The notes beneath the pieces are model-generated. The model ran no database searches. It had not been told where the DNA came from and saw nothing but the letters and a program-made list of their open reading frames with translations. Made by a program: the position numbers and the translations under genes. A DNA stretch of 64,000 nucleotides from Phaseolus vulgaris (lineage: Eukaryota > Streptophyta > Magnoliopsida > Fabales > Fabaceae): contig NC_023756.2 of assembly GCF_000499845.2 (NCBI RefSeq), positions 34,184,763-34,248,762 of the forward strand, written 5' to 3'. Each line of letters starts with the position of its first letter. The first letter of the stretch is position 1. This document shows positions 1 through 7,571 of the stretch, one piece after another.

Positions 1-68
1 TTGGAGCATCCACTGTCCAAGTACCATTGTTGCTTGTTCTCCTCCAAGATTTCCTACAAAGAAGATTT

Positions 69-1170
69 TAAGTACAAAGATTTGGTCCCTTTATGAATGT
101 GGGTCCATTTGGTTTACATTCATCAATTGAATCTTTATTGCACTTAGGAATCCACTTCATAAAGCCCCTAGGAACAACATATTTTCTGATTTTACAGAAC
201 CTCACAGAATGGCCTCTTTTCATGCAATATAAGCATGTAACAATCGGTTGTTTTGATGGTCAAATCGGTTGTTTTTCTAGCATTTTCGAAAATGATTTTG
301 AAAATCTATCTTGTTTTGTTTTGTGGGTTAAAACCCAATCCAGCTTTTCCAAAAACACAGTTTTGAGATGCCAAGACATTCTCAAAGTTGGATTGACCTT
401 TAGAAAGCTTATCCACAGTTTTAACAAGATAGTGGACCTTCTTTTCAAGATTTTCGCAATTTTCACAAACAAGAGTATCACACTTGCAAGAGGAGTTTTT
501 GTAAACAATTTCAAGGTTTTCAAAATCTGTTTTTGAATTTTCTAATTCCTCTTCCAGTGATTTTACTCTGTTTTCAAGCCAGCTATTCATTCCCTTTAAC
601 CGATTGTTCAAGAGGGCCAATCAATTGGCTTCTTCATGCGTTTCTTGAAACGCTTGAAGCAATTGACTATAATTTTCAAAGTTTGAGGAGTTAGATGAAC
701 TTACACTACTTGAGTCATCCTCCTTTCTGGCAATGAAGCAGAGGTTGAGGCTTTTCTTGTTTTGCCTTCTTTTCCTTCTTGCTTGACTCTTTGACCTTGC
801 CTCCTTTGGTTCATTGTTTCCATGAGCAGCCTTGAGTGTGTCCCACATCTCTTTGGCAATCTTGCATTTTGATACCCTGAAAAACTCATTAGTATCTAGT
901 GCAGAAGCTATTATTTTTTGAGCAGTACAATCAAGCTTGGCCATTTTACATTCATCATTGGTCCATTGAGACCAAGGTTTTGCAATGAAAGAACCATTCT
1001 TTTTTAATTTTTGGAATGTAAGGACCATTCTCAATTGAATCCCAAATTCCTTGATCAATAGATTCCACAAAGATTTTCATTCTAGCTTCCCAGTACTTGT
1101 AATTCAATCCACAGAATAAAGGTGGTTTGTAGATTGAAGCACCTTCCTCAAAAGATTGTTTTCCAACCAT
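69..1170 (-). pseudogene. gag: Copia I gag polyprotein, UBN2-type, frameshifted
   Basis: Gag forms the particle that packages retrotransposon RNA. Reading on the reverse strand from the ATG at 1170, the N-terminus (PPLFCGLNYKYWEARMKIF) matches the UBN2-type gag of Copia II. The reading frame changes near 1000, 620 and 305. Compared with Copia II, the middle of gag is deleted around 790-830, removing the first zinc-knuckle region. The coiled-coil segment (620 to about 306) is retained. A CCHC knuckle (CLYCMKRGHSVRFC) is encoded at 206-247, immediately preceded by a KQPI repeat that is encoded by the paired palindrome at 238-275. A stop codon follows at 69-71. It is clearly a copia gag relic. 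Confidence 0.8.
238..275. repeat. Paired near-palindrome inside Copia I gag
   Basis: Two copies of the motif built around CAATCGGTTGTTT have their centres 21 bp apart (TCGG cores at 244 and 265). They sit just upstream, in element sense, of the zinc-knuckle codons. Copia II has a pair at the matching place (33241). Confidence 0.75.
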
Positions 1171-1208
1171 AGAAAAAAGATTTTTGGATCAACTTGAATA
1201 AATTTCAA

Positions 1209-1230
1209 GAACCAAGCTTTTGATGCCAAT
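1209..1230 (-). other. Degenerate primer binding site of Copia I
   Basis: On the reverse strand the bases directly after the LTR read ATTGGCATCAAAAGCTTGG. The plant copia primer site complementary to initiator tRNA-Met is TGGTATCAGAGC, so this is the same site with several substitutions. Copia II keeps the canonical version at 30696. Confidence 0.7.
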
Positions 1231-2361
1231 TGTTAGAATGTATGGCTTTAAACTAGAGGGGGGTGAATGGTTTAAAGAGGGATTTTGACTTTTAAGCCTT
1301 GAATGAAATTACTTCGAGAATATCTTGATTAAGAAATTAGTTTTTCAAAACACAAAGCTAAAAGCACAACACCAGCAAAACAACCGGTTGTTTTGCAGAA
1401 ACAATCGGTTGTTTATACCAGTTTACAAATATAAAAACTGAATTTAAAGAGTTAAGGGATAGAGAAAATGCACACAAAGATTTATACTGGTTCACTCTAA
1501 ACCCAGAGCTACATCCAGTCTTCTCAGAAACCACTGAGGAATACCACTGAGCAATCAAACCTAGATCACTTACACCACAACCAAGAAAGTGACCTTGATC
1601 CCCTCAAGACACACACTTCTCTTGGCCAACACACCAACACTAAGAATGCTGATCTTGATCCCCTCAAGAACACACAACACTTCTCAGCAAACACACAAAG
1701 TTCTTTCAACAGATACAAGGATTACACTTGTTACAGAAACAAATATGAAATCAATACAAGCAGAAAATCCTAGCTCAGACTCTTTGATCAATCTCAATCT
1801 CTAAGCAATGTCAACTCTTTCAAAAACTCAAAATCAGTAAGTAAGTAAAAACTCAAATCTGTTTTTTTGTATATATTCAACGATGTTGTTTGTTATCAAA
1901 TCTTAACAAACTATTCATTGCATTTAAAGATTGGTCAAAGCATTAAAAACTGGAGCATAAACAGTTGGAAAATCATTTAATGCTCAGTCAAAGCACAAAA
2001 CAGTTTTCTGTTATGGTACCAAAACAAACAATCGGTTGTTTCCTCGAATCAATCGGTTGTTTTGGTTTTGACAGCAAGTCAACCATAAAAACAGTTTTCA
2101 ACCTTTTCTAAACACACCTAAGTATAAAACAATCGGTTGTTTCGACAAAACAACAGGTTGTTTTTCACTTAGCTTGAAAAACACTTTTCTTTTAAAAAGA
2201 TTGAGAGTGCCTATGCTTTGGATTCAATCAAGAGTGGATTACATAAACAATCTACCCCAGATCCTATCTAAGATAGCTCAACAACAGCAAGCACAACCAA
2301 GCCTTCAACATTCTTCAAAGGTTTTGTATTTTTCAAAGCTTGAACACCACTTGGTTCAACA
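1231..2361 (-). repeat. 5' LTR of Copia I
   Basis: This 1131-bp LTR is bounded by TG...CA in element sense. It is recognised by alignment to both LTRs of Copia II, including the purine-rich end next to the primer site (AGAGGGGGGTGAATGG on the plus strand). A TATA-like stretch lies at 1871-1878 on the reverse strand. Three paired palindromes lie at 1378-1414, 2026-2062 and 2127-2163. The last two are upstream of the TATA-like site in element sense. Confidence 0.85.
1378..2163. repeat. Three paired near-palindromes in the Copia I LTR
   Basis: Pairs start at 1378/1399, 2026/2047 and 2127/2148, each with exactly 21 bp between equivalent bases. The consensus on this strand is AAACAATCGGTTGTTT. 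The first member at 1378, AAACAACCGGTTGTTT, is a perfect palindrome. Confidence 0.8.
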
Positions 2362-2915
2362 GGCACCCCATGCCGGTAAAAGTCGTCACTTAGGAAAATA
2401 CTGACAAACCATTTGAATGTAATTTGGCCTATGACATTAAATCCCTTTAAGAAGTCGTAGTGCGCACTTAAGTTTTTGTTTCTCCTTCCGTGGTTTTGAC
2501 GCACTGATTCGCCAAATTCCAGTTTCAGATATTTAATAAACTAAACAAAATGCATGTATCTATCATTTCATAAACAATATGGAATCCTTTTAGTTGACCC
2601 GTGTCAACGACCGAGCATTGGAATTGCCAAGACGAAGCGAAGACCAAGTCTTTTATGTATTTAAAACATACTTGAACGTTCCCAATGAACAGAAAAGTTT
2701 CCCTCTCACATATTGAATTTCACTTAAACAAATAAAGTTTTTTCCCTTCCCTGCAATGACTACCACGGGCACCGAGCTTTCATGAAGATTTTGGAATCGA
2801 CCACCCCTTGGAGTTTTCAGGACCATTAGTTTCATAAATCAGGTACGTTAATTTCATGGTCATGGTTCTTAGATGATAAATACACTGGTGACATGTTATT
2901 TACTTTCATCACGAA
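2362..2915. other. Flanking host-type sequence, no gene assigned
   Basis: This is ordinary single-copy-looking sequence between Copia I and the B3 remnant. Short open stretches exist on both strands, but none shows a domain I recognise. It could hold the promoter or an upstream exon of the B3-type gene. Confidence 0.4.
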
Positions 2916-3256
2916 ATGTTGAAGGACTACAGCCATGTCGATCGTTTGTTTGCTATAACGTTTGTTGTCGACCTTCCTGCTCATTGGGTCATAGCGGACA
3001 ATAGAGGAAACGTGCATATTGTTTATCATAATCAAGACTTACACAATCCAAAATTCGTTGAAGGCTGGACGCAATTAAGAAATTTCTATTGGTTGTTGGG
3101 TGACCACGACATATTACTTGCATATGTTGGCGGGTCATGTTTTCAACTTACCGTTTTCATATCAGAGGCTAGGGAAATGGCTACGGAGACTTTTAGGCAA
3201 GAGCGGGATGAGAAAGCACATGTGTTCGACGGTGACTTAGTTCATTACAAACTAAC
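2916..3256 (+). pseudogene. B3 DNA-binding domain gene remnant, first part
   Basis: The plus strand encodes a segment with the B3 transcription-factor pattern: a start FAITFVVDLPAHW, a middle stretch NVHIVYHN, then GWTQLRNFYWLLGDHDILLA and a closing QLTVF strand. B3 domains of plant REM, ARF and LAV proteins bind DNA with this fold in the nucleus. About 40 residues follow before the frame runs into the Tat-I LTR at 3257. The coding sequence appears to resume after Tat-I at 11640. The call rests on the spacing of hydrophobic and glycine-aspartate positions only. The upstream exons are not identified. The gene is split by an 8.4-kb insertion and its second half holds stop codons, so it is a pseudogene. 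Confidence 0.6.
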
Positions 3257-4033
3257 TGTACCGCCCTGGTGGACAGGTGTGATGACGTGGCATCCTGCCA
3301 CAGTGTAGGCGTGTTGACAAGGCGCCAGGTTGGTAGATAGGAAGGAAGTCGGGAGGCACGTGTGGTCGCCGATTGTTAAGTTGGCGTGTTCCGATTCCCA
3401 GTTTACCAGAATAGGCGATCGCCAGGTTGAAGATGAAGTCGCCAGATGTAGACTCAGGCGACCAGGCAGTCGGAGATCGCCAGAATAAGCACATCGCCGA
3501 AGACGAAGGAGAAGCAGAGTATGAAGGCGGCCGGCGAGACCACAGGGAAGGTGGATGAAGGCCCTAACTCGCCAGTTTCAGTAGAGATCGCACTCCTAAG
3601 TTAGCTATGCACTGGGCAGCACCATGCATAAGTAACTTAGCCAAAATAAGAGTAGAAGCAGCGCCAAGTCAGGGAGCCTCCAGATGATGGCACGTGTACA
3701 GTTGGATGCGAGCCACGTGTCCAAGTCTGTAACTGCCAGGAGAGAGAAAACCACCAGGTATATAAGAGTTCTTAACAGATTTTCTGAGGTACGCACGTTC
3801 AGTTCATACACTTTACGCTTGCGAGAGAGAGAGAGAGGATTTGCACGGTTCTCATTCTTAGTATTTGGTGATACCGTCACTGACTTGAGCGTCGGAGTGC
3901 GATCGGCCGCAGCGGCGCCGTATCTTTGCAGGTTCTTGAGATAAATCCAGAGGAGGAACGGAAGTGAGAAGCGGCGCGCACGTCGATCCTTTGACGAGGC
4001 ATTCTCCAGCGCTCCGGTCAACAGGCAGGATCA
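3257..4033 (+). repeat. 5' LTR of Tat-I
   Basis: This 777-bp LTR runs from TGTACCGCCC to GGATCA. It matches 10851-11634 almost base for base. Differences include GTATCTTTGC versus GTATCGTTTCTTTGC near the 3' part and one GA unit in the GAGAGA run. Confidence 0.95.
3691..3766 (+). promoter_or_regulatory. Tat-I LTR promoter: two G-boxes and a TATA box
   Basis: CACGTG G-boxes lie at 3691-3696 and 3714-3719, 23 bp apart, followed by TATATAAG at 3759-3766. The same arrangement is in the 3' LTR (11285, 11308 and 11353). CACGTG is the core bound by plant bZIP and bHLH factors. Transcription would start a few tens of bases downstream. This is a prediction from motif order. Confidence 0.6.
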
Positions 4034-4035
4034 TC

Positions 4036-4053
4036 AAGCGCCCACCGTGGGGC
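4036..4053 (+). other. Primer binding site of Tat-I, tRNA-Lys type
   Basis: Two bases after the LTR the sequence reads AAGCGCCCACCGTGGGGC. It matches TGGCGCCCACCGTGGGGC, the complement of the 3' end of plant tRNA-Lys(CUU), except that the first two bases are changed. Tat-II keeps TGG at the same place (16263). Confidence 0.7.
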
Positions 4054-4191
4054 CGTGTAAAGCTTGCTCCCATCCACAACGTGAGTTCGTGGAAGTTTTC
4101 GAGGTTTTCGGCGTGGTTGTGTGCTGGTGCAACCGTCGTTCGTGGTTTCTTTGAGTTTTGTTCGGTGAAGTTTGCGTTTTAAACCATTTGT

Positions 4192-6021
4192 TTGGCTTTT
4201 CGATCGGTGGATGGATCGTCGAACCAGCAGGGGAGCGGTGCTGGAGTCATATTGGAAGGGCCCAACAGCGTGCTGATCGAGCAGTCCTTGAGGTTTGCCT
4301 TTAAAGCAAGCAACAATCAAGCAGAGTATGAGGCGCTGATCGCCGGGATTTTGTTGGCCAAGGAAATGGGAGCTAGGGTGCTGATGGCTAAGAGTGACTC
4401 GCTGCTAGTCACCGGGCAAGTAACAGGCGAGTTCCAGGCTAAAGATCCACAAATGGCGGCTTACTTGGCGTATGTGCAGGAATTGAAGAGTTCCTTTGCC
4501 TTTTTTGAAGTAGTGCATGTGCCCCGAGAGCAGAATGCCCGAGCTGACTTGCTTGCTAAGCTCGCCAGCTCAGGCAAGGGGGGTAGGCAGAGGACGGTGA
4601 TTCAAGAAACCCTGAAGACGCCGAGGGCATTTGTAGCAGATCACCTGGTCCTTCAGATAAGCAGGTCGACGGAGAGAGCAGCGAGAAGCCACAAGTCTTT
4701 GACGCAAGAAACTCTGAGATCGCCGAGAGTTAGAGCTTGTCGAGGAGAGAAGGTGGACGTGATGCAGGTCTGCGCCACCCATGAGCCAGACACTTGGATA
4801 ACACAGTACAAGCGGTGCCTGGCAGATGGCCTCCTCCCGCTAGATCCAACAGAAGCTAGGAAGGTAAAGAAAAATTCCAGCAAGTATACACTGATTGATG
4901 GCGATCTGTACAGGTTTGGGTTCACTCACCCACTCCTGGAATGTATACACGGCGAGAAGTGCACGAGAGTTATGGCAGAGCTCCACGAAGGTATATGTGG
5001 GAGCCACGTCGGGGGTCGAGCTCTGGCCGCAAGGACTCTCCGTGCAGGCTACTATTGGCCATCTATGAGAGAAGATTGCAAGAAATATGCCCAGTGCTGC
5101 AAACAATGGCAGCAGCACGCTGATTGGCACAAGGCACCTCCCGAGGAGTTGAAGTCGATCTATAGCCCTTGGCCGTTTCATACTTGGGGAATCGACATCC
5201 TGGGACCTTTCCCGCTGGCGATCAGGCAAATGAAGTACTTGGTGGTGGCGATTGAGTACTTCACCAAGTGGATTGAAGCAGAACCAGTGGCCCAGATCAC
5301 CGCGCACAAGGTCGAAGGTTTTGTATGGAAGAACATCGTGTGCCGGTTTGGAGTGCCTAAGCGCCTGGTGTCTGACAATGGGACGCAGTTTGCAAGCCAC
5401 CTGTTGAAGAAGCTTTGCGAAGGAGTAGGAATTCAACAAGTGTTTGCATCCGTCGAGCACCCTCAAACAAATGGCCAGGTGGAATCAGCTAATCGGGTGT
5501 TGTTGAGAGGTTTGAAGAGAAGGCTCGAGAAAGCCAAGGGAAGTTGGGCTGAGGAGGTACCCCGTATAGTTTGGGCGTACCACACCACCGAGCAGTCAGG
5601 AACCCACGAGACCCCGTTTAGTTTGGTCTACGGGTGTGACGCCATGATTCCAGTGGAGATCCAGGAGAGCTCGCCGAGATTCCAGAATTTTGTAGAGGAA
5701 GACTCGAATGAAGAGAGAAGGCTGAACCTGGATCTGCTGGATGAAGTCAGGGAAGAAGCGAGGCTGAAGGCTGAGGCGGTGAAGAGGAGGATAGAGCGAA
5801 GACACAACTCAAAGGTGGTGCCAAGGCAGTTTAGAGAAGGCGATCTGGTGATGAGGAAGGCCCACCAGTACGAGATGGAGAACAAACTATCACCCAAGTG
5901 GACTGGGCCGTTCAGAATAACCGAGGCGCTCGGGAACGGAGCCTACCGCTTAGAGACTCTGGAAGGAGGGGCGATTCCTCGCACCTGGAACGCCACACAC
6001 CTGAAGTTGTACTATAGTTAA
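4192..6021 (+). CDS. pol: Tat-I pol remnant: RNase H plus integrase
   Basis: This 609-residue ORF encodes the C-terminal half of a Ty3/Tat polyprotein. Residues about 5-135 are the extra RNase H: VDGSSN, NQAEYEAL, KSDSLL and ARADLLAKLAS supply the D-E-D-D residues. After a linker comes the integrase. Its zinc-binding region is damaged because the second Cys of the CxxC is Trp (CKQW, codon 5107-5109). The catalytic core keeps D (WGIDILGPFP), D (VSDNGTQF) and E (HPQTNGQVES). The C-terminus has GDLVMRKA and the KWTGPF segment. The first residues (MAFRS) come from fusion of leader DNA to RNase H, so the start is a by-product of deletion. Integrase would insert element DNA in the nucleus, but the finger change makes activity doubtful. 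Confidence 0.85.
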   Translation: MAFRSVDGSSNQQGSGAGVILEGPNSVLIEQSLRFAFKASNNQAEYEALIAGILLAKEMGARVLMAKSDSLLVTGQVTGEFQAKDPQMAAYLAYVQELKSSFAFFEVVHVPREQNARADLLAKLASSGKGGRQRTVIQETLKTPRAFVADHLVLQISRSTERAARSHKSLTQETLRSPRVRACRGEKVDVMQVCATHEPDTWITQYKRCLADGLLPLDPTEARKVKKNSSKYTLIDGDLYRFGFTHPLLECIHGEKCTRVMAELHEGICGSHVGGRALAARTLRAGYYWPSMREDCKKYAQCCKQWQQHADWHKAPPEELKSIYSPWPFHTWGIDILGPFPLAIRQMKYLVVAIEYFTKWIEAEPVAQITAHKVEGFVWKNIVCRFGVPKRLVSDNGTQFASHLLKKLCEGVGIQQVFASVEHPQTNGQVESANRVLLRGLKRRLEKAKGSWAEEVPRIVWAYHTTEQSGTHETPFSLVYGCDAMIPVEIQESSPRFQNFVEEDSNEERRLNLDLLDEVREEARLKAEAVKRRIERRHNSKVVPRQFREGDLVMRKAHQYEMENKLSPKWTGPFRITEALGNGAYRLETLEGGAIPRTWNATHLKLYYS

Positions 6022-6269
6022 GAGCTTTGTAAGTAAAGACAAACACAATGTTACATTACAATGTCTCTGTTAAAACAGTTTGAAGGGGGCGCTCTTTTTT
6101 CCCTAAGGAGGGTTTTTAATGAGGCCACCCAATAAAAGAAGAGTTTTCGAAGTATAAGGTGTTTTCAGATTGCATATGTGCTATTTCCAAAAGTTTCGAA
6201 GAAAGACCTTGTCATTCGTACATGATTTAAGGCACGAAAAGATATGTCGCGTGTTTTCTAAAAGTTTTT
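6022..6269 (+). other. Tat-I post-pol segment
   Basis: This short non-coding stretch follows the integrase stop. It contains a purine-rich piece (AAGGGGGCGCTC) that Tat-II also has at the matching place (20326). It could be an internal polypurine tract. No ORF is seen. Confidence 0.4.
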
Positions 6270-6970
6270 AAAGTCCTCATCGTTTTTCGGCGATTAGAGG
6301 CACCAGTTAAGTTTTTAAAGTCCTCATCGTTTTTTTTTTTTGGCGATTAGAGGCACCAGTTAAGTTTTTAAAGTCCTCATCGTTTTTCGGCGATTAGAGG
6401 CACCAGTTAAGTTTTAAGTCCTCATCGTTTATCGGCGATCGGAGGCACCAGATGAAAGACCTCCTCGCCGTCGAGCGAGTGCAGGCGAGAAAGAGGAAAA
6501 GTCCTCCGTGTTTCTGGGAGCGAGAAGATGTAACTCCCGGGGCAACGTAGAGGCAAGTTAAAGGCCTCCTCACCGTTGAGCGAGTGCAGGCGAGAAAGAG
6601 GAAAAGTCCTCCGTGTTTCTGGGAGCGAGAAGATGTAACTCCCGGGGCAACGTAGAGGTAAGTTAAAGACCTCCTCGCCGTTGAGCGGGTGCAGGCGAGA
6701 AAGGTCCTCAGTGCATCCAGGGGGGAGGAGATGTACACCCTGGGCAAGTTGAGGCACCGGATAAAGTCCTTATCGCCGTTGTGCGAGCCAAGGCCAATTA
6801 AAGACCTCCTCGCCGTTGAGCGAGCGCAGGCGAGAGAAAGAAAAGATCCTCAGTGCATCCAGGGGGAGGAGATGTACACCCTGGGCAAGTTGAGGCATCA
6901 AATAAAGTCCTTCTCGCCGTTGTGCGAGCTCAGGCGAGTTAAAGACCTTCTCGCTTATATGCGTGTATAG
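6270..6970 (+). repeat. Tandem repeats in the Tat-I spacer
   Basis: Two repeat types follow each other. At 6270-6440 a unit of roughly 45-55 bp (core TCCTCATCGTTTTTCGGCGA) occurs four times, with T-run length variation. At 6450-6970 units of about 110-130 bp occur about four times, each with CTCCTCGCCGTTGAGCGAG and GCAGGCGAGAAAG. Tat-II has a diverged version at 20520-20990. Such arrays between pol and the 3' LTR are known in Tat/Ogre elements and can seed satellite DNA. Confidence 0.8.
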
Positions 6971-7571
6971 GCAAGATAAAATCCTTCTCGTCTTGAACGA
7001 GTTCAGGTATGGCGAAGAGGGTGGAAGAAGCTTGAAAGGTGGCTAAGGTAGGTTCGAAGAGAACGCCTAGCCAGCCGGTCTTCAGCTCTGAAGTTCAGGG
7101 GGGTAAAGGAAGATCCCAAAGGGCATTTCTGCCCCAGATAAAGAAATGACTGCCAAAGCATGAGGCTGGGAAAAGCTGGTGTTACCAAGAGGTTTTGGCG
7201 ATCGGGAAAAGTTCAAACACGGCGAGAAGATTGAAAGACTTGTTTGGTAAAGCAGGTCGAGTGGGACGTTGTTTGAACCGATGATTGAGTTACAGTTCGT
7301 TGCTTGGAAACTTTTCTTATGATCAGGTTAGTGCCTCAAGGGTACAAGTTGTTTAAAGCGATTGTTGCTTAAGTTTGAATCGGCTCGAAGCAGTTACGCC
7401 AAAGGTCGTGTTTGCAAAATCGCTAAGTTAAACTCGGCAAAGTTAAACATACAAAGAAGGTGAAAGCGCTCAAAAGAAGTCAGAAGAAAGAATATCCAAG
7501 TTTCTCTATTGAAATAAGTAACTGTTCAAAACACATATGCAAGAGTTTTTACAAGGTAAATACAAGTGAAT
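6971..7571. other. Tat-I spacer without recognised genes
   Basis: This lies between the tandem repeats and the end of the reverse-strand gene. Short open frames are present but none is conserved in Tat-II. Part of it may be the 3' untranslated region of the reverse-strand gene. Confidence 0.4.

Larger units (their letters stand above)
1..2361 (-). mobile_element. Copia I: Ty1/copia LTR retrotransposon, 5' part, running off the left edge
   Basis: On the reverse strand this reads LTR (2361 to 1231), a decayed tRNA-iMet primer site, then a gag gene to about position 69. The rest of the element lies left of the window. The LTR matches those of Copia II (29556-36102) and Copia III (47067-49781) in reverse orientation: it starts TGTTGAACCAAGTGG and ends TTCTAACA in element sense. 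The five bases beyond its 5' end are GGCAC (2362-2366); the matching target duplication would lie outside the window. Several frameshifts in gag show it is not active as it stands. Confidence 0.85.

Noticed and set aside
93..536. Plus-strand ORF of 147 codons
   Set aside because: It is antisense to the Copia I gag relic, low-complexity Phe/Lys rich, with no domain.
4840..5466. Long reverse-strand ORF opposite the Tat-I integrase
   Set aside because: It mirrors conserved integrase codons and the same reverse frame is present opposite Tat-II integrase; no domain of its own.
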